Shown here piece by piece: positions 1-10,862 of a DNA stretch of 40,468 nt (its first letter is position 1; every line of letters starts with the position of its first letter). Origin of the DNA: Mesotaenium endlicherianum (taxonomy: Eukaryota > Streptophyta > Zygnematophyceae > Zygnematales > Mesotaeniaceae). The position numbers and the translations under genes are program-made. Below the pieces are notes generated by a model that saw only the letters and a program-made list of their open reading frames with translations, made no database searches and was not told the DNA's origin. The stretch spans positions 310,711 to 351,178 of the forward strand of contig WELA01003606.1 of the NCBI GenBank assembly GCA_009602735.1, read 5' to 3'.

Positions 1-938
1 ATGGGCTACCGTCTAATATCATCTCAGACCGAGACTCAAAATTTACCTCTAAGTTCTGGAGAGCTCTAATGGGGTTAATGGGAGTCAAACAGCTGCTCAG
101 CACAGCAAACCACCCTCAGAATGATGGGCAGACTGAAAGAACTAACCGTGTTCTGCAGGAGGTGCTGAGAGCATATATTAACTAAAAACAAGATAATTGG
201 GATGACCTGTTGCCTCAAATTCAGTTTGCGGTCGACAGTGCGGTGCACGCGTCAACGGGCAAGACTCCTTCTGAACTCAGCCTGGGTAGAGTCTCTAAGT
301 CTCCTTTAGATGTACTGGGGGAATCTTTAACTCACCCCAAAGGGATTGACAATCCGGTCTCCCTCCAGTTAACTCAGGATTTTGCTGACACCCTGTCAGA
401 ATTCCAACAAAACCTGCATAAAGCTCAAGAAAACCAACAAAAATACGCTAATCAACACCGTCGGGAGCTGACATTTTCTAAGGGCAATTTAGTCAAACTG
501 CATTCTCAGCACCTGTACCTCCCTGGTGTGATCAAGAAAAAGCTTGGCCCCGTCTGGGTCGGTCCATATTCGGTTGTACGTCGTGTCGGTCAGAATGCTT
601 ACAAACTGAACATGTCAGCGGACTACAAGGGTCACCCGGTCTTTAATGTCTCCTTCCTGGAACCATGCATCAAAGGTGATACACTGTTTACAGGTCGATT
701 ACCTCTCCAATCGGGACTGGTCCCCGCTGTCCGGGACGGCGACCCTGAGGAAAATGAGGTCGATGAGATTTTAGACGCTCGCTCGGTCCGTCGATCGTCT
801 AAATATGTCATGAAGTACCTCATCCAATGGAAGGGTTACGATGCCTCTGGGGACACTTGGGAGTTTGAAGATCAGCTGACCAATGCCAAAGGGGCGTTGA
901 AACGGTTCCACCTTCGGGCGGCTGGGGCACCGCCCTAA
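1..938 (+). pseudogene. pol fragment: integrase core, GPY/F region and chromodomain (family I)
   Basis: Reading frame 3 starts in the integrase catalytic core ([11 protein letters not shown], with one catalytic Asp). It passes the [10 protein letters not shown] segment holding the catalytic Glu, then a GPY/F-like stretch ([15 protein letters not shown]), and ends in a chromodomain (YLIQWKGYDASGDTWE). A TAA at 183-185 interrupts it. The complete copy has CAA at the same codon, so this is one C-to-T change. From 210 to 938 the frame is open. Against the complete copy I count 21 differences in 227 aligned residues (about 91% identity). In a live element this region would insert cDNA into host DNA, with the chromodomain steering integration towards marked chromatin. 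The N-terminal part of pol is outside the window. Confidence 0.93.
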
Positions 939-990
939 CTGTCCCTTCAATAGACATGGGAAGGTGACAGGAGGTCCTGTCTTCATATCA

Positions 991-1060
991 GTTGGAGGGG
1001 GATGTGACAATTAGTGACAGTTGTGACAGGCAGCCCACCTTTGAAATCAAGTTGGAGGGA
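991..1060 (+). other. Two internal polypurine-tract-like motifs between pol and ORF3
   Basis: GTTGGAGGGGGATG begins at 991 and AAGTTGGAGGGAG at 1049. Both resemble the true polypurine tract AAGTTGGAGGGAT directly before the LTR at 3060-3072. The complete copy has one equivalent motif at 19483-19499. They may be central plus-strand primer sites or relics of an earlier 3' end. Function is inferred. Confidence 0.6.
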
Positions 1061-1255
1061 GTGGTATTCTGTTTCGGGATCAGCCGAAAAATCTCTGATA
1101 ACCATATTACACACTCAACCTGCGCTCAAACTCACTTTCTCCCTAACTCAATCTTTCCCATATATTCACTCACACCAGGTATTTCACACTAGGAACTCTC
1201 CCGATCACGTTGCTCTTCATCAAGGGCACTCAGTAGCGGCAAAATATCATGACTC

Positions 1256-1287
1256 CACTAACTGCATTGTGTTTATGATTGAGCAGG
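1256..1287 (+). promoter_or_regulatory. Candidate branch point and 3' splice site before ORF3
   Basis: CACTAAC at 1256-1262 matches the branch-point consensus. It is followed 25 nt later by CAG (1284-1286), then G and the ORF3 ATG at 1288. The same arrangement (TACTAAC, 24 nt, CAG, G, ATG) sits before ORF3 in the diverged copy at 19160-19190. Conservation of the layout while the surrounding sequence differs supports a real acceptor. No transcript evidence is available. Confidence 0.6.
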
Positions 1288-2953
1288 ATGACTCAAAAGT
1301 TGGAACTCAAGAGGAAGAGAAGGGTGGAAGAGGCACATACAAAATACTTGCAATTCCGTGGAGACATCGAATCATCGTCCATCTCCGCTCGGGAATCACA
1401 ACGACTCCAACAACAGCGGGAGGCACAGAAGAAGAAGGAGGAGGAGGAACAGGCCAGACTGAGGCAGGAAGAAATGGACAGAATAGCTGCAGAGGAGGCT
1501 AAGAAAGCAGAGGAGGAGAGGCAAGCTGAGGAGAAGCGGAAGCAGCAGGCTGAAGAAGATTAGAGGAGAATCAGCAGCTACCGCTATACAGTACTGGGCA
1601 AGGGCTCTGATCTACTGGAGGAGGCCTTCAAGTATGCTCCAAAGAAGTCGCAGCGAGTGACGGAAGGACATCCTCCAGAAGGAAGGGGAGACAATCGAAC
1701 ACTTTGACAAGTATATAGAGGTCAGCACGGGGCTCCTCCTCTACCACGATTATGCCAGGATGGTAGGATATACGGTCAGGGAGGCCAAGGCGATGGCCCA
1801 GGTGAACGAAGCAGGGGCTGTATCGATTCCTGGTATCTGGGGGGAAGATAGGGTCATCAGGATGATCCCCATGGACGCGGACAGCTTTAAAGACTCTACA
1901 CCCCATAACCGGTTCAAGGCCATGTATAATGAGGTGGAGAGGAGAAGCTGGGAATTCTTGGCCAGGGAAACCAGTCAGCTAGACTTTGCAGGGCACTGGT
2001 ACCCTTGTACTCTTAAAAGGACGAAACCTGCCTTCTTCCAAAAGCCCACCGATTGGCGGTGGATGACCATCAACATGAGGGATCAGCAAAATGACAGGGC
2101 GACGGATGAGGATTTCCTGACAGACCTAAAGAGGAACATAGTATTGCCCCCTCACATTGCGGCTTGGGACCCAAGATTGGATGGAGTCAGAGACTACATG
2201 AGCCAAGAAATGCAGGAGGACGGAAGCAGGGCCTGAGAGTCATTCTCAAAAGGGAAGCACGCTCATGCCAAATGGGCAAGCAAGCAGGGGGAAAAGGACC
2301 TGAATGCGATCCGGACTCAGCAGCCCCCACCAGCACCCCAAAGGGGAAGGTCAGTGGGATATTCTTTTTCTCGGGAAAAGCTGGAGCAGCTGACAGAATA
2401 GACCCCAGAAGTCTCAGAGCAACCCGGGGACGGAGAGGAGGAGGAGTCAGAGGAAGACAAGGAGGAAGGCGAGGAGGAGGACACTAGCCCCGCCTTGATC
2501 CTGACACCTGCCACATCCCCTGTAAGGGAGAAGACGGGGTTGGCCCTGCACCAACTCGCTGAAGAGGAGGATATCACTTGGCTGGGAATTGCCAAAGGAC
2601 AGAGCCCATCCTCAGGCACGAAGAGTTAGTCAGACAGGGCAGACAGGAGGGCTGCTAGAGAAATAGCCAGAGGCCCACCGGCATCTCCCTCGCAGAGAGG
2701 GCATGTACCCTTAGCACATGTCATGCAACATCCTTCTGGGATGCCGGTATATGTACCAATCAGTTTGAGGGATGTCCAGGAGAAGGCTACCTATATTCAA
2801 TCTTAGACCGTGCAGGAGGAAACAGCACAGTTACTGCGTTCTCCGCCGGGTTCTTACACGGAACGTCCCTCTCTGACAGGCTTCAGAAGACCCCAAGACA
2901 GGAGGAGGGCTGACTCCCCTGACCATAGGGCCCCAGGGGCATCTCCCTCCTAA
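1288..2953 (+). pseudogene. ORF3 of the family-I retrotransposon, degraded copy
   Basis: This is the extra gene downstream of pol, on the same strand. It opens with a highly charged Glu/Lys/Arg/Gln coiled coil (to about 1560), stopped by a TAG at 1561-1563. After a frameshift it resumes near 1715 as a conserved domain with recognisable blocks: MVGYT, IPGI, DSFKD, YNEVERRSWE, LARE, PTDWRWMT, LPPHIA and WDPRL. A TGA follows at 2234-2236, then FSKGKHA, an acidic Glu/Asp tract around 2430-2490, and a Pro/Ser/Arg tail (GHVPLAHVMQHPSGMPVYV) with further stops, ending at TAA 2951-2953. Over the conserved domain I count 73 identities in 144 positions with the other copy. There is no signal peptide or membrane segment, so it is not an envelope. 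I do not recognise the family. Confidence 0.75.
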
Positions 2954-3059
2954 GGGCGAAAGGCCAAGGGCACAGCATGCTGGATGGGGGAGGGATCAAT
3001 ATTTTCAGTTGGGAAAACCTATGTACCCTGTGTCAGTGTTGTCGAGACGACAACATGTT
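2954..3059 (+). other. Spacer between ORF3 and the polypurine tract
   Basis: Non-coding. It includes GTTGTCGAGACGACAAC (about 3039-3055), an inverted repeat (GTTGTCG / CGACAAC) that recurs just inside the polypurine tract of the minus-strand copy near 10417-10433. Confidence 0.45.
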
Positions 3060-3072
3060 AAGTTGGAGGGAT
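3060..3072 (+). other. Polypurine tract (family I)
   Basis: AAGTTGGAGGGAT lies directly before the TGTAATGAATC start of the LTR. The same tract precedes the 3' LTR of the complete copy at 10397-10409. It is the expected plus-strand primer for reverse transcription. Confidence 0.85.
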
Positions 3073-3784
3073 TGTAATGAATCAATATATTGGTTGATAT
3101 GATATTCATTCAAATATAACAGTTAAATTAGTTCAGTCTGCTGAACTCTAGTTAATAATCAGTCTGCTGGATTTAATATCAGTTTAACGACTCAACCAAA
3201 AGCAGCAGGCTGAAGTCAGCTTAAGTCAGCTTGCTGACACATTCTTTGACAGCCAGGTGACTTCGTACTCGGTAGCAGCGAACTGCCTCGATATGCATCT
3301 AAGTGTGTTATGCTAGATGAATGGCCAGATGACATCCCTATGATGGATGGCGATTGGGGATGATGGGAGATGGCGGTGGATTTGGTTAATCGAGGTCCTA
3401 CCAACGTGGTTAACTCCCGGGTAGGCGGTGCCATCGCACTGGCCGTTGAACAGTAAACTCATTCCATGTACATATGCTAGGCATTGCTCTCAAGTTCGGC
3501 ATTCGGAAACGAGGCCAACTCTCTTGTACAGCTTACTGAGAGAGATCTGAATCCAAGGCGAGAAGCCATTGATACGCACTGTCTTCTAACCTTGCTTATG
3601 TATGAGTTTACTAATTGCATTATTGATGCTAGTTTACTCGTATTTGACTTACGAGTATTATTCGCTGCTAGTGTGTTGTCCTTTGCCGTTTAACCTGTTA
3701 ATGGAAAATATTATAAAGATTACTTGCTGATATAAAGATCTTCATTAAATAATAAGCGCCTATTTGGTAAGTCGATTCATTTCA
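3073..3784 (+). repeat. LTR of family I, copy 1 (3' LTR)
   Basis: 712 bp, starting TGTAATGAATC and ending GATTCATTTCA, so the ends form an imperfect inverted repeat. It aligns throughout with the 746-bp LTRs at 9651-10396 and 24861-25606. The U3 part holds repeated CAGTCTGCTG-type motifs. Confidence 0.92.
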
Positions 3785-6019
3785 CATTGAGTCACAAGTT
3801 GGCCCTTGGAAATGTTCCGCTAGGGGCCGGTAGGTTACGCGGACTAGATTGCAAATATCTCGCTCGATACTTGACCAAATGACCCAGAGTCGGTGCCATT
3901 CGGACGATGGTTTGGCGCCCTACAATTTGGTGACTTGGAAATTTAGAAAAGGTCAACATGTAGATGCGTAAGGTCAATGCAAAGTCGGTCTTCCTAGGTT
4001 GATGGTTCACACAAGTGGAGCTCGGTTTTGTACGTCAACCTCGAGTCAATAAATAATGACTTCATGGTGAATTCAAACAATGAACGGACATTGTGGGGAG
4101 GTGATGAAATGTCATCCACGAAGCGACCTCAGACGACATCGACCAGCGACAAAATCGGAACGACTAAATGACAAAAAACAATAAATCCATAAAAAAGGAC
4201 GGAAATTTACATTGCGGCACTACGCGCGGCCAAGCAACACTAGGCAGGCCCGACACAACTCACCTTGCGTTGGCGCGCCCCCCGCTCCCCCGCTTCCCCC
4301 CAACGTCCATGGCCACGGCCCCTCGATCGCCGCTACACAGCACAAAACAACAAAAAACGAGTTCAATTGACCATTTTGACGTACGCATCGAAAGTTTATG
4401 GTGCGCCGGTCCGGCGCACTCGGAGTTTGCATCGACCCCAACCCAGTCCGACGTGTCTGAAGGTACTCAAACGCGTCGGACAACCCAGCGTCCGACCTCA
4501 AAATTCCATGCGCAAGCAAGGACGCGCCTCTTGGCTCGCACAATTCGTTCGCGCGAGGTCGCCGTCAGTCGTGCGCAAAATGTATTGTCGTTCGGCTCGC
4601 ACGCGCTCGCGAGGCGTCGCACACGATCGCGCTGAGGCAAATTTGGCCAGTTGCAGGGCCCCGCGACCGATCGCACGCAGACCACAAATCGTTGCATGAT
4701 ACTGAGTCGAGTCGGTGTATTTTACATCAAATTAACAATTCCCGTGTATGACAGGCCAAAGTTCTAGTAAACCCTCAAACCTTGAAAAGGTAAGGTAAGG
4801 GCGGAAGATCAACGGACTTTAATCCACACGTAGTCGCTCACAACTTTGAAATTTTGAGACTGGAGCGGCACGTCTGCGCTATAGATTTGTAACATTCGTT
4901 ACGGTGGATCACAGGTGTCATGGGCGAGCGCCGAATTTCTCGCCCAAGACTTAGTGGGATAATGAGTTACCCACCTCGTGAAGTTGTGAAAGATTTATGA
5001 GGCGTCCAAGATCGTCAAAATTTGTCTGTTAATTCGGACTTCTTGCCGTATTCATGAATCGTCACACTATTGTTTTAAGTTGAGTGAAGTGGGTCGCCAC
5101 ACTCTAAATTTTTTCGAGACTTCTTGAGAGGTTCTTGAGAGCAGAACACCTTGACAGGGGCAAATCGGGGGTTCTCATGATCGGGATTCTGGAATCTTTT
5201 TCAAACGCGTCGTCTGATCCGCTTGAGAGCCGGTTCGAGTTTGAGATTGGGCGGCTCAAGCCCTCACGCGCTTGTGTTCTTCCCCGATCTCAAAAAATAA
5301 AATTATTCTTGAACCTTTTCTTAGAAGTCATCCACTCTCTCAAGCTTTTCCACCTCGAAATATTCTCAAATCAATTACCTAACGCGAAACTGAAATTAAG
5401 TAGTTAGGTTCAGAAGGAATTTCGAAACGCCTTGTACCTTCCACTACATCTCACAGTTCATCTGCATCTCTTTTCGATCGACAAATGCTTCGACGATTAC
5501 ACATTCTGGACTGTCTCCAAACGTTCTCTAATTACTGAGCTAATATCCCACATTACAAACTCACACAATTATCGCACACTACCATAAGCCAAATTTTCAT
5601 AGATCTATATGTCGCGTCACCAACAAGTTGTTAAAGTTGGTGACATCTTGATGACCCACGTAATACCAAACGAGGGTTTCAAAAATTAGGTTAACTTCAG
5701 ATATATTGGATTGTAGATATTGTAGACATAAATTAAATATTAGGCAGGTCTGTAGCTATGGTAGGTAGATAGTTTAATAAATAATGGAGGTATAATTGTA
5801 GGTGAGTAATACGTATTTATATAGTGTTAGCAAGTGTATACATAAACCTATAAATAAATTCTTAGGTAGGTTCAGTGTTGTTTGCAGATTACCTTGATAA
5901 ATAATTTAGCGGTTCAGATTCATTTGGGCGAGAAAATTTGACGAGAAAATATTGATTTAATGCGACCGACAGATCTTATATAGAATGCGACTCCATCAAC
6001 TAAGTGGATAACTATAACG
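3785..6019. other. Flanking region with no recognisable gene
   Basis: No long open frame and no family I recognise. 4200-4700 is CG-rich, with only short frames that look like chance. 5600-6000 is AT-rich, with repeated GTAGGT/TAGGTAG-like words. It could be old decayed repeats or host intergenic DNA. Confidence 0.5.
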
Positions 6020-6024
6020 CCTCT
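6020..6024. repeat. Probable target-site duplication of element III, left copy
   Basis: CCTCT here and CCTTT at 36269-36273 flank the two outer LTRs. Four of five bases match, compatible with an old 5-bp duplication. Confidence 0.55.
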
Positions 6025-6767
6025 TGAAAGAGGCAGAGTGCCCTAATGGAAGCGTAGTGACTCACGAGGAAAGGAACTAGTTGCAGTCATACTAAAGAGT
6101 GTAGCGGCATATCACTAAGAAAGCTTAGGAAAATTACTCAACATTTTGAGTGCAAGAAACTGCTCACAAATGATGTAGGATGAAAGACCTTGTCATCACA
6201 AACCCGTAGAAATTTACAGAAGTGAAAACTGATGAGAAACAAAGAAGTTATGCCTATTTATAATTTTCTGCCTAACTGCTCCTCCCTAGGAGGAAGCTAC
6301 GGATTTTCCTTAGTGTTCGTCAAATCGTCCCTTCCAGAATATTCGTGAGTAAGCCAGATCAGGCTAATCTAACGTGTCGGGCCGAATTGACGTCCACATA
6401 CATGCATCGACATTACTAGAATATTCTATCTTAGACGCGCTAGGCTAATCCGAAACTTCTAGGTAAATCGACCTAGTTGGCACTCCGCGTCAGCCAAACT
6501 TACGTGAAGGTTTGAGTTCATTCTAACGGGCCAGATCGCTCGACGCTGTCGGTCAATCCAACGGCCGCGCTCACCGCAAATTAAGGACAGACGTCAACCG
6601 ACCTCTAAACTAATTAAACTTCGAAAATCCATTACTCTCTCAATAATTGACCAAATTCAATGAACTTTATATCAAAATGACCACACAAATGCACTCTATA
6701 CTACTATACAATCAAAACATACTTTCATGAAACTCAGAAATGCACTTTACAAACCAATGACTTTACA
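6025..6767 (-). repeat. 3' LTR of element III
   Basis: 743 bp, reading TGTAAAGTCA...CTTTCA on the minus strand. It pairs with 35527-36268. In the first ~320 bp I count about 19 differences between the two, far more than for the inserted elements, so III is the oldest. Confidence 0.9.
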
Positions 6768-8043
6768 TCATCCCCCTCCTCAAGATGCGACGTCCTCGAC
6801 GCATTCTGCAGATAACGTCTCAACTTACTCTTACAATGAGTCAAGTTGGCCTCTGGCTCCCAAGTGTTGTCGTTCGCATGGTAGCCTTTCCACTTGACGA
6901 GATACTCTTGGACAAATCGTTGACCTCGCTTGACTCGTCGATCGTTGACAATCGCCTCCACTTCATACTCCAATACATCATCGATCTCGACCGGTGATGG
7001 CGGTGTAGGTAGTCGTCCTGGATGTCCTTCATTTGGGTCAACGTATGGCCGCAAACAACTGACATGGAACACATCATGGATACGCCAGCCTGAAAGAAGT
7101 TCCAACTTGTAGGTCACTGGATTCACCTGCTTGAGCACTACAAAGGGACCTGTAAATCGTGCCCGCAGTTTCCTCTTGCCTGTGAAAGGTAGATTCTCTC
7201 TTGACAAAAGTACTTTGTCACCCACATGGTATGTCACTTCCCTCCTGTGCTTGTTGGCAAACTTGACCTGTTCCTCTTGTGCCTTCCGAATACACGTCTT
7301 CGCCATATCCCAAGTCTTGGCCATCTGCTCCATAAAAGCTTGTGTAGTAGGAACCTGAGTCTCCTTGGCCTTCTCCAACAAGATGTTCCCTGGATGATAT
7401 ACTTCTCTGCCATAAATCATAGCAAATGGTGACTGCTTGGTCGATCCCTGCATGCTGTTGTTGTAGGCAAACTCCAATCTTGGCAACTTCTTGTCCCACT
7501 CTGAAGGGTCCTCCATAGTGAAACTCCTGAGCACCTCTTGCAGAGTTCTGTTGAGCCTCTCACTCTGCCCGTCTGTCTGAGGGTGATAGGAAGTGCTCAT
7601 ACTCAGCTTGGTCCCCATCAAAGTAAACAATGACCGCCAAAAGTTGCTTGTAAACCGCGGATCCTGGTCTGAAACAATCACCTTCGGCAACCCATGTAGC
7701 CTGAAAATATGATCAAAAAATAGCCGTGCCACATCTGCTGCCGTACAAGTCTCCTTCATGGGAATGAAGTGTGCCATCTTGCTGAGCCGATCAGACACAA
7801 CCCAAACTACATCGTGTCCTTGACCACTCACTGGTAAAGATGTGATAAAGTCCATAGCAATCTGCTCCCAAAAATACTCTGGAATTGGCAGGAGCTGCAA
7901 TGTACCTCCCTTCTTTTGGCTTGGTGTCTTGTTTCTCTGGCACGCATCGCAACTCCTGATCCACTCCTCGATGTCCTTGTCCATATTTCTCCAATAGTAC
8001 TCCCGCTTCAGCACGCTTGCCGTCTTCTCGCTTCTAAAGTCTC
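6734..8043 (-). pseudogene. Element III pol, C-terminal part: integrase and chromodomain
   Basis: Open from 8043 down to the stop at 6734-6736. It begins in the second half of the integrase zinc-binding domain (YYWRNMDKDI, CDACQRNK). The core follows: MDFITSLPV with the first Asp, VSDQDPRFTSNFW with the second, and HPQTDGQSER with the Glu. Then come a GPF motif (RFTGPFVVLKQV) and a chromodomain (YLVKWKGYHANDNTWEPE). All three catalytic acids are present. The frame runs through the polypurine tract and about 34 bases into the 3' LTR before stopping. Its upstream continuation is cut off at 8044 by the solo LTR insertion. Confidence 0.9.
6768..6782 (-). other. Polypurine tract of element III
   Basis: On the minus strand GAGGAGGGGGATGA lies directly before the LTR start TGTAAAG. 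It is also translated as the Glu-Glu-Gly-Asp-Asp end of pol. Confidence 0.8.
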
Positions 8044-8763
8044 TGAAATGAATCGACTTACCAAATAAGCGATTAACAATTAATAAAGATCTTCATATCA
8101 GCAAGTAATCTTTATGGTATTTTCCGTTAACTGGTTAAACGGCAAAGGACAACACACTAGCAGTGAATAATACTCGTAAGTCAAATGCAAGTAAATCAGC
8201 ATCAATAATGCAATCAATAAACTCATACATAAGCAAGGTTAGAAGACAGTGCGTATCAATGGCTTCTCCCCTTGGATTCAGATCTCTCTCAGTAAGCTGT
8301 ACAAGAGAGTTGGCCTCGTTTTCGAATGCCGAACTCGAGAGCAATGCCTAGCATATGTACATAGAATGAGTTTACTGTTCAACGGCCAGTGCGATGGCAC
8401 CGCCTACCCGAGAGTCAACCACGTTGGTAGGACCTCGGTTAACCAAATCCACCGCCATCTCCCATCATCCCGAATAGCCATCCATCATAGGGATGTCATC
8501 AAGCCATTCATCTAGCATATCGTACTTAGATGTATATCAAGGCAGTTCGCTGCTACCGAGTACGGAAGTCAACTGGCTGTCAAAGAATGTGTCAGCAAGC
8601 TGACTTAAAAGGACTTCAGCCTGCAGCTTTTGGCTGAGTCATTAAACTGGTATTAAATATTAAGTCCAGCAGACTGATTAATAACTAAAGTTTTGTAGGC
8701 TGAACTTAAATAACTATTATATTTAGATGAATATTATATCTATTACTATACTGATTCATTACA
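8044..8763 (-). repeat. Solo LTR of family I inside element III pol
   Basis: 720 bp with the family-I ends (GATTCATTACA at 8763, TGAAATGAATC at 8044) and no internal region beside it. It splits the integrase zinc finger of element III between SYAGH and FRSEKT. The flanking 5-mers on the minus strand (GACAT and GAGAC) share three of five bases, so the duplication has decayed or the LTR is a recombinant. LTR-LTR recombination is the usual origin of a solo LTR. Confidence 0.88.
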
Positions 8764-9650
8764 ATGTCCAGCATATGAGCAATCATGATGCTCCGCAAGT
8801 AGTAAGTTTCGTAGCTCCTTGATGTCAGGTATCACCACTCTCTTGGAATCACCATAATACCATATGCCGTCCTTCTTATGCATACTCGAGTTGGACTCAG
8901 CTGCTCCACCGTCAGCAAATTCTTGGTCCTCTTGATAACCTCTCTGAAGCTTTTCCTTGAAGTCCATATTCTCCTTGATGACTGAGACAATTGCAAGGTC
9001 ACACCTCCTAGATAAAGCATCTGCAGGGTTGATCTTCCCAGGTAAGTACTCAATCTTGTGGTCAAACTGTTGCAGAAAGTCCATCCACTTTGCCTGTCTT
9101 GGTGTCAATGTTGGCTGCATCATAAACTTCTCCAAGCTCTTGTGGTCGATCTTGACGAACACCTTCCGGCCGTCCACATAACATCGCCAAGTCCTCAAAG
9201 CCTGGATAATAGCCAACATCACCCGCTCGTGTGCTGCATAGTTTTGCTCAGCAAGACTCAACTTCCTGCTCTCATATGCCACAGGCTGCAATCCTTTGCC
9301 TTGGTCCTGGAGAAGAATGGCTCCCACCGCAAAATTTGATGCGTCCGTGATGATGGTGAAGGAAGCTCTGGATTGGCAATTGCCAACACAGGTGCATGTG
9401 TCAACAGCTCCTTAATCTTCTCAAAAGCTTGCTGCTCCTTGTCACCCTATAGCCACTTCTCCTGCTTCTTCAACATGTTCGTGAGCGGTGCATACACCTT
9501 GGCAAATCCTTCAATGAAACGTCGGTCACAATTCCCCATGCCGAGGAAACTTCTGAGTTGATGAACATCATCAGGTACCGTCCAATCTCTGACTGCTTGC
9601 ACCTTCTTCTGCTCCACCTTGACTCCTTCAGCTCCCACTATGTGCCCAAG
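8764..9650 (-). pseudogene. Element III pol, middle part: RT end, RNase H, integrase zinc finger
   Basis: The segment enters at the RT thumb/connection (LGHIVGAEGVKV, then LRSFLGMGNCDRRFIEGF). RNase H follows (ITDASNFAVGAILLQ with the catalytic Asp), then the tether ([15 protein letters not shown]) and the start of the HHCC zinc finger (LLLAEHHDCSYAGH). A TAG stop follows KKQEKWL near 9447, and there is a 1-nt frameshift just before the TDAS motif near 9365. It joins the RT segment at 25612 across element I and the integrase segment at 8043 across the solo LTR. Confidence 0.88.
9646..9650. repeat. Target-site duplication CCAAG of element I, left copy
   Basis: CCAAG abuts the LTR at 9651 and again follows the other LTR at 25607-25611. 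Both copies are exact. Confidence 0.93.
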
Positions 9651-10396
9651 TGAAATGAATCGACTTACCAAATAAGCGATTAACAATTAATGAAGATCTT
9701 TATATCAGCAAGTAATCTTGATGGCAATTTCCGTTAACTGGTTTTCGGCAAAGGACAATACACTAGCAGTGAATAATACTCGTAAGTCAAATGCGAGTAA
9801 ACTAGCATCAATAATGCAAATCAATAAACTCATACATAAGCAAGGTTAGAAGACAGTGCGTATCAATGGCTTCTCGCCTTCGATTCAGATCGCTCTCAGT
9901 AAGCTGTACAAGAGAGTTGGCCTCGTTTCCGAATGCCGAACTCGAGAGCAATGCCTAGCATATGTACATGGAATGAGTTTACTGTTCAACGGTCAGTGCG
10001 ATGGCACCGCCTACCCGGGAGTTAACCACGTTGATAGGACCTCGGTTAACCAAATCCACCGCCATCTCCCATCATCCCGAATAGCCATCCATCATAGGGA
10101 TGTCATCTGGCCATTCATCTAGCGTATCGTGCTTAGGTGTATGTCAAGGCAGTTCACTGCTACCGAGTACGGAAGTCAGCTGGCTGTAAAAGAATGGGTT
10201 AGCAAGCTGACTTATATGGACTTCAGCCTGCTGCTTCCGGCTGAGTCATTAAACTGATAACTATGTAAAGTCCAGCAGACTGACTATTAACTAAAGTCCA
10301 GCAGACTGGCTACTAACTAAAGTTCAGCAGCCTGAACTTAATTAACTATTTATATTTAAATGAATATCATATCTACTAATATACTGATTCATTACA
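9651..10396 (-). repeat. 3' LTR of element I
   Basis: 746 bp from GATTCATTACA (10396) to TGAAATGAATC (9651) as read on the plus strand. U3, next to the polypurine tract, has three copies of an AAAGTYCAGCAGNCTG-like motif about 30 bp apart (10270-10340). Confidence 0.95.
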
Positions 10397-10409
10397 ATCC
10401 CTCCAACTT
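10397..10409 (-). other. Polypurine tract of element I
   Basis: The minus strand reads AAGTTGGAGGGAT immediately before the LTR start TGTAATGAATC. Confidence 0.88.
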
Positions 10410-10508
10410 AACTTGTTGTCGCCTCGACAACATTATACTGCAAAGTCTTAAATAAAGGAACTGACCCTGACCAGCCTCCCCTACTGACTGTCTTTTCAGC
10501 CTGTCACC

Positions 10509-10862
10509 TTAAGGGGTTGTTCCTGGGCCTTCAGGGTCAGGAGACGGAGATCTGGACCTAGATCTGGACAACCGTCTAGGTCTGTCAGCTGGCCTTCTAA
10601 AGAACCCTGTTTGCTCTAAAGTTGGACCTCGAGGAGAACGAAGGATGGTAGCCTGCTCTTCAACCACTTGGGAATTGATCCCCACATAGACAGGCATTCC
10701 AGTAGGATGCTGAAATACATTGGCGAGAGGTACATGCCCCTGAGCGGAGGGGGAGGCTGGCATACCTCTGGCCCACCCGCGTGTCGCTCTTCTGGCACCC
10801 CTGTCCTCTGGGGATTTCTGCCTGTGTGCTGCCCAATACAGTAAGATCAGCTTCTTCCCCTG
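10509..10862 (-). pseudogene. ORF3 of element I, C-terminal segment (separated by element II)
   Basis: This continues the gene at 17840-19159 across the element II insertion. On the minus strand the duplicated CCCTG rejoins the frame at GEEADLTVLG. A frameshift between about 10830 and 10780 moves the match with copy 1 into the frame that ends at the TAA 10509-10511. That frame has GHVPLANVFQHPTGMPVYV, shared with copy 1, then an Arg/Ser-rich tail (RLSRSRSRSPSPDPEG). Such SR/SP tails are common in nucleic-acid-binding or nuclear proteins. The function here is unknown. Confidence 0.75.
10858..10862. repeat. Target-site duplication CCCTG of element II, left copy
   Basis: CCCTG precedes the LTR start at 10863 and follows the LTR end at 17834 (17835-17839). 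Exact 5-bp match. Confidence 0.95.

Larger units (their letters stand above)
1..3784 (+). mobile_element. Family-I Ty3/gypsy retrotransposon, 3' part (copy 1)
   Basis: The window opens inside pol of an element of the same family as the complete minus-strand copy at 9651-25606. In order it has the integrase core and C-terminal chromodomain, an internal purine tract, ORF3, the polypurine tract and one LTR ending in TTTCA at 3784. Its 5' half lies outside the window, so the second LTR and the target duplication cannot be checked. Pol and ORF3 both carry stop codons, so this copy is dead. Confidence 0.9.

Noticed and set aside
4168..4700. Overlapping frames of 76-155 codons on both strands
   Set aside because: CG-rich DNA with few stops; low-complexity peptides and no conserved blocks.
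6785..7499. Plus-strand and second-frame ORFs across element III pol
   Set aside because: They are shadows of the integrase/chromodomain frame.
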